A stretch of DNA of 41,361 nt from assembly GCA_945905925.1 (NCBI GenBank), contig CAMDQN010000056.1:1-41361 (forward strand). The letters run 5' to 3'. This document shows, piece by piece, positions 1-7,552 of the stretch. Positions within the stretch are counted from its first letter, which is position 1. Each line of letters starts with the position of its first letter. The DNA comes from Singulisphaera sp. GP187 (lineage in GTDB: Bacteria > Planctomycetota > Planctomycetia > Gemmatales > Gemmataceae). A program made the translations under genes and the position numbers. The notes under the pieces were generated by a model. The model was not told the DNA's origin. It saw nothing but the letters and a program-made list of their open reading frames with translations, and made no database searches.

Positions 1-1
1 C

Positions 2-949
2 GCGGCCGGTTGCACGATCGTGTGCAAGCCCGCGAGCCAGACGCCGCTCTCGCTCATCGGTGTGTTCGAGTGCCTCATCGACGCTGGCCTGCCCAAAGGC
101 GTCGCGAACCTCATCATCGGTTCAGCTTCTGAAATCAGCGACGAGTTCATGCAGAACGAAGCGGTGCGGAAGATCAGTTTCACCGGCTCCACGGAGGTCG
201 GGAAGCGCCTGATGAAGCAGGCCGCGGACCAGGTGAAGCGGCTCTCGCTGGAACTCGGCGGGCACGCCCCGTTCATCGTGTTCGAGGACGCGGACCCGGA
301 AGTGGTCGCGAAGGCCGCGGTGCAGGGGAAGTTCCGCAACAACGGGCAAGTATGCATCAGTCCCAGCCGCTTCTTCGTTCACGAGAAGATCTCGAAGCGA
401 TTCACGGAGGTCGCGGTGGAAGAGGCGAAGAAACTCAAGATGGGCAACGGACTCGATGAAGGCGTTGTTCTCGGGCCGATGTTCGAGAAGAAAGCGATGG
501 ACGGAACGCAGGCACTCATCGACGACGCGAAGGGCAAGGGCGCGAAGATTCTCACCGGCGGCGGGAAGTCCACGCGCTTCGAGAAGGGCTACTTCTTCGA
601 GCCGACCGTCTTGTGCGGGTTGTCGCAGGATGCGCGGATTCTGACAGACGAACCGTTTGCGCCGGTCATGCCGGTTCTGGACTTCTCGAAACTCGACGAG
701 GTGATCGCGCAAGCGAACAACACGAAATACGGTCTTGCGGCGTACGTGTTCACGAATGACATCAGCATCGCGTGGCGGATGGCCGAAGGGCTGGAAGCCG
801 GCATCATTGGCATCAACGACCCGGTTCCCGCGACGCCGCAGTGCCCGTTCGGTGGGATGAAAGAGTCCGGCCTGGGCCGCGAGTTGGCTCACGAGGGTCT
901 CGAAGCGTATCTCGAAACCAAGTACATTTCGATGATGCTTCGGGGATAA
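2..949 (+). CDS. NAD(P)-dependent aldehyde dehydrogenase, succinate-semialdehyde dehydrogenase-like (5' truncated by window edge)
   Basis: Oxidises an aldehyde, probably succinate semialdehyde, to the acid with NAD(P)+ in the cytoplasm. The open frame runs to the left edge of the window. The first codons read AAGCTIVCKPASQTPLS, an internal motif of the family (cofactor-binding lysine in KPAS), so the GTG at 20 is not the real start and roughly the first third of the protein is missing. Seen here: FTGSTEVGK (cofactor fold), catalytic Glu in LELGG (codon at 251), catalytic Cys in GQVC (codon at 353), and the C-terminal motif MKESGLGRE. The GST, LELGG and KESGLGRE motifs fit the GabD group, but substrate cannot be fixed from sequence alone. 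The gene stands alone at its 3' end, followed by a half copy of a dispersed repeat. Confidence 0.9.
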   Translation, partial: AAGCTIVCKPASQTPLSLIGVFECLIDAGLPKGVANLIIGSASEISDEFMQNEAVRKISFTGSTEVGKRLMKQAADQVKRLSLELGGHAPFIVFEDADPEVVAKAAVQGKFRNNGQVCISPSRFFVHEKISKRFTEVAVEEAKKLKMGNGLDEGVVLGPMFEKKAMDGTQALIDDAKGKGAKILTGGGKSTRFEKGYFFEPTVLCGLSQDARILTDEPFAPVMPVLDFSKLDEVIAQANNTKYGLAAYVFTNDISIAWRMAEGLEAGIIGINDPVPATPQCPFGGMKESGLGRELAHEGLEAYLETKYISMMLRG

Positions 950-960
950 CCAGAGATTCC

Positions 961-994
961 GTTTAGCCGCGACCCAAAGGGGAGCGCGGAACTT
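961..994 (+). repeat. Half copy of dispersed palindromic repeat (B family)
   Basis: This stretch begins GTTTAGCCGCGACCC and ends GAGCGCGGAACTT. It aligns with the left arm and loop of the perfect palindrome at 9264-9323 with a few substitutions and one extra T. No matching right arm follows. It starts 11 bp after the aldehyde dehydrogenase stop codon. Confidence 0.55.
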
Positions 995-1101
995 GCGAAA
1001 AATCTCTACCCAAGACCAATCGGACGTGGTAAAGAATTAGGTGGTAGGTTACGAATACATCAGTACGCCCAGTCACGGGCGCGTTTCAAGGGTGATATGC
1101 C

Positions 1102-1398
1102 ATGACCCGCATGTCGCGTGAGTTATCTCTCGTTCTGCTCGGCGCCGGCGTGTTGACCGCCACGTATTTCGTCTGGCCGAACAAGGAATTCAACGAAGAG
1201 GCCGACAAACAGGCCGAGAAGCGCGTTGGCGGGCGGCCCCGCAGCGGCGGCATGTTCATCTTCATCGGTCACATCGGCGGTGGCGGTTCGTCCATGCGCG
1301 GCGGCGGCGGTGGCGGCCCGGCGATGGGCAGTAGCGTGTCCAAGGGCGGTTTCGGCTCCGTCGGTGGTCGCGTCAGCGGTGGTGGCGGCGGCAGCTAA
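1102..1398 (+). CDS. Small glycine-rich membrane-anchored protein, YgiB-like tail
   Basis: Predicted 98-aa protein (95 aa if the second ATG at 1111 is used). It has one hydrophobic N-terminal segment (about residues 7-23), a short charged stretch (KEFNEEADKQAEKR), and a C-terminal half made almost only of Gly, Ser and Met. An AAGGG sequence lies just upstream of the ATG. I do not recognise a Pfam domain. However, the tail SVSKGGFGSVGG resembles the end of E. coli YgiB (DUF1190), which also finishes in a Ser/Gly-rich segment with an RGGFG-type motif. The next gene downstream is a YgiC-like protein, which matches the ygiB-ygiC order. The gene is therefore probably a reduced YgiB counterpart. 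A low-complexity Gly-rich ORF can also arise by chance in high-GC DNA, which limits confidence. Confidence 0.6.
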   Translation: MTRMSRELSLVLLGAGVLTATYFVWPNKEFNEEADKQAEKRVGGRPRSGGMFIFIGHIGGGGSSMRGGGGGGPAMGSSVSKGGFGSVGGRVSGGGGGS

Positions 1399-1423
1399 CC
1401 CGCTCCGAATGAAAAATTAGAAG

Positions 1424-1493
1424 TGAAAAAGGAAAAATGGAGGAAGGCACCGTGAATGCGGTGTTCTTCGTCTCGCCATTTTTCCTTTTTTCA
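1424..1493. repeat. Long imperfect inverted repeat (hairpin) upstream of the ATP-grasp gene
   Basis: Left arm 1424-1452 and right arm 1459-1493 pair over about 29 positions with a few bulges around a 6-nt loop (TGAATG). The outer A/T-rich part, TGAAAAAGGAAAAATGG against its complement, is perfect except for one extra base. It fills the gap between the Gly-rich gene and the strong ribosome binding site AAAGGAGG at 1516-1523. It could attenuate or separate the two transcripts, or be a mobile palindromic element. Confidence 0.75.
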
Positions 1494-1528
1494 TTTTTCC
1501 TTCTACCTTTCCTCCAAAGGAGGCTGCT

Positions 1529-2671
1529 GTGCGCCGGGTCACGACCGATCCCCGCCCTAACTGGCAGAAGCGGGTCGAAGAGTACGGATTGTACTACCAC
1601 ACGATCCGCAACGAACCGTACTGGGACGAAACCGCGTACTACCAGTTCACAGCGTTTGAGATCGACACCATCGAGGCTGCCACCCAGGCGCTGCACAAGA
1701 TGTGCATGGAGTTGGTTCAGGAGGTCATCGACAAGCGGTTGTTTGGGTTGTTCCTGATTCCGCAAGAATTCGAGGACTACGTCATCCGGTCGTGGGAGCG
1801 GAAGGATCCGTCAGTGTACGGTCGGTTTGATCTCGCCTACTGCGGCGGCACCGACACGCCGAAGATGCTGGAATACAACGCCGACACCCCAACCGCGCTC
1901 GTCGAAGCGGCGGTCGCGCAATGGGTGTGGCTCAAGGATGTGGACGAGCGCGCCGACCAGTTTAATAGCATCCACGAACACCTAATCGACGCGTGGAAGG
2001 AAGTTCTCCGGCACGACAGCGGGCCGATTCACTTTGCCGCGATGAGTAAACTCGATTCGCCCGAGGATTTCATCACCGCGGAGTACCTGCGGGACACCGC
2101 GATCCAGGCAGGCGCCAAGACCACGTTCATCGACGTTGACGACATCGGCTACGACCGTCCGCGCAAGGTGTTCGTGGATGGGACCGGGTTCCCGATCCAC
2201 CGGTGCTTCAAACTGTACCCGTGGGAGTGGATGACACGCGAGGAGTTCGGCCCGCACCTGCGCACCGCGCCGACCCGGTGGGTCGAACCTGCGTGGAAGA
2301 TGATCCTGAGCTGCAAAAGCATCCTGCCCCTTCTCTACGAGCGCCACCCGAACAGCCCGTTCCTGCTCCCCGCGTCGTTCGACCCGCTCACCGACGGGAG
2401 CTATGTGAAGAAGCCGATTCACGCTCGCGAGGGAGCGAACATCGAGGTGGTGATCGGCGGGCGGCTCGCCCACAAAACCGAGGGGCCGTACCAGGGCGGG
2501 CCGTACGTCTACCAGGCGCTCGCCAGCAACTTCAAGCCGCACGACGGCCGCTACCCGGTCCTCGGCAGTTGGATCGTCAACGGTGAGGCGTGCGGGATGG
2601 GCATCCGCGAAGACGCTTCACTGATAACCGGAAACACGAGTCGTTTCGTTCCGCACCAGTTCGTGGGCTGA
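1529..2671 (+). CDS. Glutathionylspermidine synthase family protein (YgiC/YjfC-like ATP-grasp)
   Basis: 380-aa cytoplasmic ATP-grasp ligase of the glutathionylspermidine-synthase C-domain family. Seen in the sequence: the N-terminal pre-ATP-grasp region with the family motifs YNADTPT (about residue 118) and GRFDLAY, KPIHAREGAN (ATP-grasp loop, about residue 292), EGPYQGGPYVYQAL, and the end GSWIVNGEACGMGIREDASL, which closely matches E. coli YgiC. The length equals that of YgiC (about 386 aa), so there is no N-terminal amidase domain as in full GspS. The GTG start at 1529 is chosen because an AAAGGAGG Shine-Dalgarno lies 5 nt before it, one of the clearest in the window. The physiological substrate of YgiC-type proteins is not firmly established. 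Peptide-to-polyamine ligation is the family-level guess. Confidence 0.92.
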   Translation: MRRVTTDPRPNWQKRVEEYGLYYHTIRNEPYWDETAYYQFTAFEIDTIEAATQALHKMCMELVQEVIDKRLFGLFLIPQEFEDYVIRSWERKDPSVYGRFDLAYCGGTDTPKMLEYNADTPTALVEAAVAQWVWLKDVDERADQFNSIHEHLIDAWKEVLRHDSGPIHFAAMSKLDSPEDFITAEYLRDTAIQAGAKTTFIDVDDIGYDRPRKVFVDGTGFPIHRCFKLYPWEWMTREEFGPHLRTAPTRWVEPAWKMILSCKSILPLLYERHPNSPFLLPASFDPLTDGSYVKKPIHAREGANIEVVIGGRLAHKTEGPYQGGPYVYQALASNFKPHDGRYPVLGSWIVNGEACGMGIREDASLITGNTSRFVPHQFVG

Positions 2672-2676
2672 TTTCG

Positions 2677-2758
2677 TAGCGTCGAATGTCGTAAAGTCGG
2701 AAACAGTCCTGACTTGACTTCACGGCTTGAGTCCTTACGACTTTCGACATTTGCGCTA
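2677..2758. repeat. GTC-periodic hairpin repeat, copy 1 (A family)
   Basis: Imperfect inverted repeat with arms 2677-2707 and 2729-2758. The left arm contains GTCGAATGTCGTAAAGTCGG (2681-2700). The right arm carries the complement of TAGCGCAAATGTCGAAAGTCG. The 20-nt core aligns 17-18/20 with cores at 11584-11603 and 37279-37298. It occupies most of the gap between the ATP-grasp gene and the next gene. Confidence 0.8.
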
Positions 2759-2776
2759 GACTCTCGGAGAGCTGGA

Positions 2777-4360
2777 ATGTCCAAGACGTTCTTGTTCGAG
2801 GAACTCGACGACGCGACCCGTGAGTACCTGACCGCGGTCCGCGACAACGAAGGCGTCGGGGCGCCGGGCGTGTTCGCCGCGACCAGCGACTCGTTGCCGG
2901 GCTGCGGGTGCATCGCGGGGCCGATCGCACTTGTCGCCACGTTCTTGCTCACCATCCCAACGTGGACCGGGATCATCTTCCAGGACCCGGTGCGCGTCGC
3001 GGTCCTCCAGACCGCCGGTTTCATGGTCGGCGGCTGGCTCTTCCTCGCCAAGTTCCGCGCGATGGGCGGCAGAAAGAACGCAGGCACGTGGGTCTACGTC
3101 GACCCACTGTTCCTCTACGAGGCATTCCGCGAACAGGTCACCGTCACGGCGATCGACGAAGTGGCCGACGCGCGTTATACGCACAACTACGACAGCAACG
3201 GGAATTACCAGAACAGCGTCGTGGTGATTCTTCTCGGCGGGCGGAAGAGCGCCGCGGTGACGCTCGCCCACGAGGCCCGCGCCGAGCAGATGGTCACGTT
3301 CCTGAACTACGTTGCGTGGGCGCGCGGACCGGACGGTGGCGAGCGGGCCGACCTCGGCGCAGCCGACCTGGGCGGCCTCGCGAAGTACGTCGTACGCAAC
3401 GGCGACGAACCGAAGGACGCACAGGAAAGCATCAACCTGAACCTGGTCGAACTCGACATCACCGAGGTACCCGAGGGGCCGACCCGCGAGGGGCGCGCGA
3501 TCCCCGCGTTCCTTCCCTATTTGTTCATTTTCGCCGGCTGCTTCCTGTGCTTCTGCGTCATGGCGTTCCTCATCAACCCGGTGGTGCGCGACGAAGCCAT
3601 CTTTGAGCGGGTGACGAAGGACCCGCAGCGCGAGCAACCGGGGGCGTTGCGCGCGTACCTCATCGACCCGCGGAATACGATGCATCGCAAGGAGGTACTC
3701 GACCGACTACCGCGGTTCTACGTCGACCCGGTCAAGCACATCGAGAGTAACATCGCGGCGAAGACCGCCGACCCGCAACTCGGTCGCGGCATGTGCGAGA
3801 TTCTTCGCTTGCTCGGCACCGCGGAACAGCCGGTCGTGTCGCTGCGGGTCACTGAAACGCTGTCGCCGCCCAGAGATACCGAAGAGGAGAAGGAGGAGAA
3901 GGAGGAGAAGAAGAAGAAGCTTACGCGCGAAGGGAAACTGCGCAACGAGTTCGCCGACGGGGTGAACACCGCGTTCGCGAACGAGCCGTGGGGGAGGCAG
4001 GTTCCGCCGCCCCCGGGCTACACGTGGGGAAGTCCGACGGACCCGCCGCCGATCGGGCACCAGCTGATCGCTTTTGTCGAGGGACCGGAGGAGAAACCCG
4101 TCCACTTCGACATCGCCTATGCGGTCAAGCCAGTTGTCGGTGGGCAGTTTCAGATCGTCGTGAATGTGACGCTCAAGGCGGACGTCGCGAAGGACGAGGT
4201 GGGTCGCGCGCAGTTCACTGTGCCCGGCACGTTCACCGCGGACGACCTCAAGACCGGTGGCACCGCGCTTGTCAAGGTGAAGGACGAATTGATCAAACAG
4301 ATGATCGGGCCGAACACAGCGGTGCCGCTGCCGGGTCCGCAGTTCCCACAGTTCCCGTAA
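2777..4360 (+). CDS. Unrecognised three-span membrane protein
   Basis: 527-aa protein that I do not recognise. The start at 2777 is preferred over an upstream in-frame codon at 2714, because the upstream codons lie inside the hairpin repeat and CGGAGAG precedes the ATG at 2777. Visible parts: a soluble N-terminus, two hydrophobic segments (about 47-68 and 73-92), a central soluble domain (about 100-225) containing a Tyr/Asn-rich hairpin DSNGNYQNSVVV, a third hydrophobic segment (about 232-257) rich in Phe and Cys, and a large C-terminal domain (about 260-527). The C-terminal domain includes a Glu/Lys-only stretch (about 369-382), a Pro-rich linker and a beta-rich end. Probably an inner-membrane protein restricted to planctomycetes. 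A Rho-independent terminator follows. Confidence 0.8.
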   Translation: MSKTFLFEELDDATREYLTAVRDNEGVGAPGVFAATSDSLPGCGCIAGPIALVATFLLTIPTWTGIIFQDPVRVAVLQTAGFMVGGWLFLAKFRAMGGRKNAGTWVYVDPLFLYEAFREQVTVTAIDEVADARYTHNYDSNGNYQNSVVVILLGGRKSAAVTLAHEARAEQMVTFLNYVAWARGPDGGERADLGAADLGGLAKYVVRNGDEPKDAQESINLNLVELDITEVPEGPTREGRAIPAFLPYLFIFAGCFLCFCVMAFLINPVVRDEAIFERVTKDPQREQPGALRAYLIDPRNTMHRKEVLDRLPRFYVDPVKHIESNIAAKTADPQLGRGMCEILRLLGTAEQPVVSLRVTETLSPPRDTEEEKEEKEEKKKKLTREGKLRNEFADGVNTAFANEPWGRQVPPPPGYTWGSPTDPPPIGHQLIAFVEGPEEKPVHFDIAYAVKPVVGGQFQIVVNVTLKADVAKDEVGRAQFTVPGTFTADDLKTGGTALVKVKDELIKQMIGPNTAVPLPGPQFPQFP

Positions 4361-4400
4361 AGGTGGGAGTGAGCCGACGCTCGAACGTCTCGCCACGGGA

Positions 4401-4438
4401 AACCCCGCGACCACGGTCGCGGGGTTATTTGCTTTCTT
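4401..4438 (+). terminator. Rho-independent terminator between convergent genes
   Basis: Perfect 11-bp stem AACCCCGCGAC / GTCGCGGGGTT with a 4-nt loop, followed by ATTTGCTTTCTT. It lies 40 bp after the stop codon of the plus-strand membrane protein and before the stop of the minus-strand protease. It may act in both directions, although the minus-strand T-tract is short. Confidence 0.8.
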
Positions 4439-4465
4439 GCCCTCGCGTTCGGAGCCCAACCCAGT

Positions 4466-5182
4466 TCACCCCACCACGACGCCGACGAGGACGTCGTAGC
4501 CGGCGTGGGCACCAACTGCGATTCCGAACCCGCGACCCACGAACAGCACCGTGAAGAATAGCCCTGCGGCGGTGCGGAACACGAAGTAATCGGCCCGCAT
4601 CGGTTCCCCGTAGGGGCCGACGTGGTGCGCCGCCGCGAATGCCAGCGCCGCCGCGCACGCGGCCACCGGGATCGCCACCACGCCCGGCACGCCGACTGTA
4701 CGCAGCAACAGGGTCAACCCGCCGAACAACGCGAGTCGGAACAGCACTTCTTCGTAGATGCCGGCGCCGATGAATGTGAGGATTTGCGCCGCGGGTGCCG
4801 TGCGCATCGTGATTTGGAGCTTGATTCCCAGACCGTCGATGATCGGCCCGAAGTTCCGGCTGAACTGCCACAGCACGACCGCGAACATTGCGCTCTCGAA
4901 CGCCATGCCGAACAGTGCCGTCACCGGGTCTTCCGGTCGGTCGGCCCAGCGCCACCAACTCCACACGAGCAGCACGCCGAGGACGACCGCCGGCGCGACG
5001 AGAGCGTGGCCCGCGCCGAACACTTCGAGCGCCCACCGGAGCCACGCGTCCGCGCCGTTGCGGAGTCGCACGCCCTGCTCCCCGCCGAGCCAGTACAACC
5101 CGCCCTCATAAGCCGCCAACAGTGGCAGCAGGAACAGGAAGCAAACCCACGGGTGGCGCGTCGCCGCGAGGTAGGACGTCAT
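4466..5182 (-). CDS. CPBP family intramembrane glutamic endopeptidase (CAAX-protease-like)
   Basis: 238-aa polytopic membrane protein of the CPBP/ABI family, intramembrane proteases related to eukaryotic Rce1. The three signature motifs are present: EE with Arg (E144, E145, R149 in YEEVLFR), the second motif with His (AAHHVGP, H186/H187), and the third HAGYD (H226, D230). The protein is otherwise a series of hydrophobic helices, beginning near residue 12. Length is usual for the family. In bacteria these proteins process or immunise against peptides, or trim membrane proteins. The substrate here is unknown. The gene lies 45 bp downstream of the HD-GYP-like gene on the same strand and may be co-transcribed with it. 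Confidence 0.9.
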   Translation of the reverse strand: MTSYLAATRHPWVCFLFLLPLLAAYEGGLYWLGGEQGVRLRNGADAWLRWALEVFGAGHALVAPAVVLGVLLVWSWWRWADRPEDPVTALFGMAFESAMFAVVLWQFSRNFGPIIDGLGIKLQITMRTAPAAQILTFIGAGIYEEVLFRLALFGGLTLLLRTVGVPGVVAIPVAACAAALAFAAAHHVGPYGEPMRADYFVFRTAAGLFFTVLFVGRGFGIAVGAHAGYDVLVGVVVG

Positions 5183-5227
5183 GGTGGCTTGGTCGTTTCG
5201 CCGCGACGCGAAGCGGAGCGTCCCGCG

Positions 5228-6673
5228 TCAAACGAGATCGGGATACCGGCTCGCCAACAATTCGCGGCACCGCGCCGCGGAAACCGCCTTCACAATGCTC
5301 CCGCGATCGGCTGCGGACAAGTCCAGGTACTCGGCGCGCGACAACATCGTGCCGTCCGGCTCCGTCAGAACCGCGACGACCGGGCGCCCAGGCGCACGGG
5401 GGTCGATCCGGTTCGCGTGGTTCGCTACGACCACCCCAACGCTCCCGTCGGTGAGTTCGACCACCGTGTCCACCGGGTAATACGAGAGGTTTAGCAGGTA
5501 CTCGGCGAAGTCGCGGTCGAGTTGCCCGTGTTCGGCCATCAGGAGCACGTCGGTGAGAGCGGCGCGCGGGTCGCCAGCCGGGCGGTGTGGGCGGTCCTCG
5601 GAGAGCGCCGCGTACACGTCCGCGACCCGGAGCAACCGGCCGAGTGGCGGCACCTGGGCGCCGGGCAGCGCCGCGGGGTAACCGGTTCCGTCGGCACGCT
5701 CGTGGTGCGACGCGACGGCCGCCGCGAGTGGACCCGCGATGTTTGGGAACCGCCAGAGCAAGAGTTCCGCGCCTAACTTCGGGTGTGCTTCCAGAACCCG
5801 GCGCTCGTCGGCCGTGAGCGGTTCCGTCTTCGCGAGCACCTCCGACGGCACGGTCAGCATCCCGCAGTCCATTATCAGCGCCGCGACGACCGGCGCGAGC
5901 GGCCGGCCGGCCCATTCGTAGTCGAATGGCACGACCCGCGCCACGACCTGCGCCACGTTGAGCGCGTGCGCCGCGATGAACCGGGCCGGAACAGGAAAGG
6001 CCGTTGTTCCGCCGGGTGAGTGAGCGGACATTACCGGCGCACGGACGAACCGGACTGGCTTCGCGAGCCGTGCGTCCGCGAGCAGTTCCTCGGCGAGAGT
6101 TGCGACCGTTTCTAGCGCCACTGGAAGGTTGCAGTGCAGCGAGGTAAAGAACCCCGCGAGCCGGTCGATGCGGTCCGCGTCCGTGTGCCGCTGTGCGAGT
6201 ACGCGCTCTTGAATCGCGAGCCGATCGCGCACGACGCCGAGCAACCCGTTCAGCCCGTCGCACATCTTCAACTGGGCACCCGCGGAGTCCGGGAACGCTT
6301 GCGCGAGCCGCACTACCGAATCGAGCACGCCGACGGTTTCGCGGTGGTAGCTCACGAGTGAGTCCGGTTCACTGCTCGCGGCGCAGGCCGCGTACAGTGG
6401 GTCGGTCGTGAACTTGCGCTGTCGGTCGAGGAGCGTTTTCGCCCGCCCGAGCAATTGCTGCGCGCGGTCCGTGAACTGCGGCAGTGGTCCCTCTGCAACG
6501 TTCGGGCTGCCCGCGATGCGCTTGAGCGACAAGCGGAACGCTTCGGCTTCCGACACGACGGCGTTCGCGTCCCCGTGATCGACCGTGATCGCGTCCGGGA
6601 TCAGGTTCGGTGTCGCGTCGAGCCGTTGCCGGAACGCGGAGATTCGATCGAGCAGACCGCGTGTATCGCTCAT
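5228..6673 (-). CDS. Degenerate HD-GYP domain protein
   Basis: 481-aa protein with an alpha-helical N-terminal region (about 1-210) and an HD-GYP-like domain (about 230-400). True HD-GYP proteins hydrolyse cyclic di-GMP using an H...HD...HH...D metal centre and the GYP motif. Here the first His (H236 in AAHALNVAQV), the HHE...DGTGYP segment (H323, H324, G331-Y-P333), the later Asp (D352 in ADVYAAL) and RPHR are retained. However, the central HD dyad (usually HDIGK) reads M268-D269-C-G-M, so one metal-ligand His is lost. Activity is therefore doubtful and the protein may be a c-di-GMP-related binding or regulatory factor. There is no receiver domain or membrane segment. GGGGAAG just upstream supports the ATG at 6673. 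Confidence 0.85.
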   Translation of the reverse strand: MSDTRGLLDRISAFRQRLDATPNLIPDAITVDHGDANAVVSEAEAFRLSLKRIAGSPNVAEGPLPQFTDRAQQLLGRAKTLLDRQRKFTTDPLYAACAASSEPDSLVSYHRETVGVLDSVVRLAQAFPDSAGAQLKMCDGLNGLLGVVRDRLAIQERVLAQRHTDADRIDRLAGFFTSLHCNLPVALETVATLAEELLADARLAKPVRFVRAPVMSAHSPGGTTAFPVPARFIAAHALNVAQVVARVVPFDYEWAGRPLAPVVAALIMDCGMLTVPSEVLAKTEPLTADERRVLEAHPKLGAELLLWRFPNIAGPLAAAVASHHERADGTGYPAALPGAQVPPLGRLLRVADVYAALSEDRPHRPAGDPRAALTDVLLMAEHGQLDRDFAEYLLNLSYYPVDTVVELTDGSVGVVVANHANRIDPRAPGRPVVAVLTEPDGTMLSRAEYLDLSAADRGSIVKAVSAARCRELLASRYPDLV

Positions 6674-6834
6674 GGCAACTTCCCCAGTCCGTGGTGGATC
6701 GTTCCAGGCTCCCCAAAGCCGGCACGGCTCCCTTGTCGCACCTGATCGACACTCGGGGTGGGGGAACTTGAACGGATTGTTTTGGTTGTGCGGCTGGAAC
6801 GCGAAGATGGGGGGGCGAAGCTATTCGGAATTGG

Positions 6835-6920
6835 GGTGAGCGGGGGCGTAAGCGCCCTGATAACCCTCAGAGCAATCGTTCGCTCTTAGGTTCAACAGGG
6901 ATCTGACGCCCCCGCTCGCC
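6835..6920. repeat. Large imperfect hairpin element 3' of the second ExbD gene
   Basis: Outer arms GGTGAGCGGGGGCGT (6835-6849) and ACGCCCCCGCTCGCC (6906-6920) pair with one mismatch. The inner segments CCCTGATAACCC and its near complement ending CAACAGGG continue the stem to a short loop around AATCGTT. Together they form one stem of about 35 bp. It ends 2 bp from the ExbD stop codon, so it could protect or terminate that transcript, but there is no T-tract. The rest of the 249-bp gap (6674-6834) holds nothing I can identify. Confidence 0.7.
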
Positions 6921-6922
6921 CA

Positions 6923-7552
6923 CTACTTTCGCGTGCGCTGATTGTTGATGATACGGTGAACCTTGTTGCCCTTCGCGGCGTCGAGGATCGCGGTCTCGAT
7001 GCCCCACGGCACGTCCTTGTCGATGTCAAGCAGCATTTGTTTGCGCGCGGTCGTGTTGATGATGTTGCCCATATCCGCGAAGATCCGCTCTTGCGGCACT
7101 TCCTTCAGCGTGCCCTGCGTGCCCATTTTGATGATTGGACGCTCGCCGTCCATCTTCACGAGAACCATGAACGAGTCGTCCTTGAACTCGTCCTTGTGTC
7201 GTTCCGGGGCGCCCTTGTCGTCGGCGGTGTCCTCCGGCACATCAAGCGCGCGTTCCAGCGAGGCATAGGTGATGGTCAGGATGAAGAAGATAAGCAGCAC
7301 GAGGCACACGTCGATGAGCGGGTTCATGTCGAGGTGCGTGTCGTCGGCCTCGTCTGGGGGCGGGTCGATGTCTTCGGCCGCTTCCGCGAACGTCGGGTGC
7401 GCTTCGATCGCGATCCACACCACGTCGGTTGGCCCCTTCACCTCGTCGGTGGGGAGGAAGTTGCCGTCGCGCAACCCGGTCAGCACCTCGGCTGCAGTCG
7501 GGAGCGAGAGTACGTCCGGCGAGCCTTCTTTCCTGACCTGCCACACGGTCAT
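6923..7552 (-). CDS. ExbD/TolR-type protein with N-terminal GYF_2-like domain (second copy)
   Basis: 209-aa inner-membrane protein of the ExbD/TolR family, part of a proton-driven MotA/ExbB-type motor. Residues about 2-62 resemble a GYF_2 (DUF4339) domain: VWQVRKEG at the start, then LRDGNFLPTDEVKGPTDVVW. A short acidic linker (DPPPDEADD) leads into the single transmembrane helix DMNPLIDVCLVLLIFFI. The Asp in PLID corresponds to the essential proton-carrying Asp of ExbD. The periplasmic part follows. The ATG overlaps the stop codon of the preceding ExbD gene (ATGA, 7552-7549), implying translational coupling. The GYF-like domain lies on the cytoplasmic side and probably binds a partner (inference). 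Confidence 0.88.
   Translation of the reverse strand: MTVWQVRKEGSPDVLSLPTAAEVLTGLRDGNFLPTDEVKGPTDVVWIAIEAHPTFAEAAEDIDPPPDEADDTHLDMNPLIDVCLVLLIFFILTITYASLERALDVPEDTADDKGAPERHKDEFKDDSFMVLVKMDGERPIIKMGTQGTLKEVPQERIFADMGNIINTTARKQMLLDIDKDVPWGIETAILDAAKGNKVHRIINNQRTRK

Noticed and set aside
122-892. 256-aa open frame on the minus strand opposite the aldehyde dehydrogenase
   Set aside because: Antisense shadow of a clear dehydrogenase. It is Arg/His/Glu-rich with no domain, as expected for complementary frames in high-GC DNA.
3885-3926. GAGAAGGAG-type repeat in the unknown membrane protein as a minisatellite
   Set aside because: It encodes a Glu/Lys linker with irregular units; such charged linkers are common and the tract is short.
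4622-5494. 290-aa plus-strand frame across the protease and HD-GYP genes
   Set aside because: It crosses two genes with recognised motifs on the other strand and has the Arg/His-rich composition of a shadow frame.
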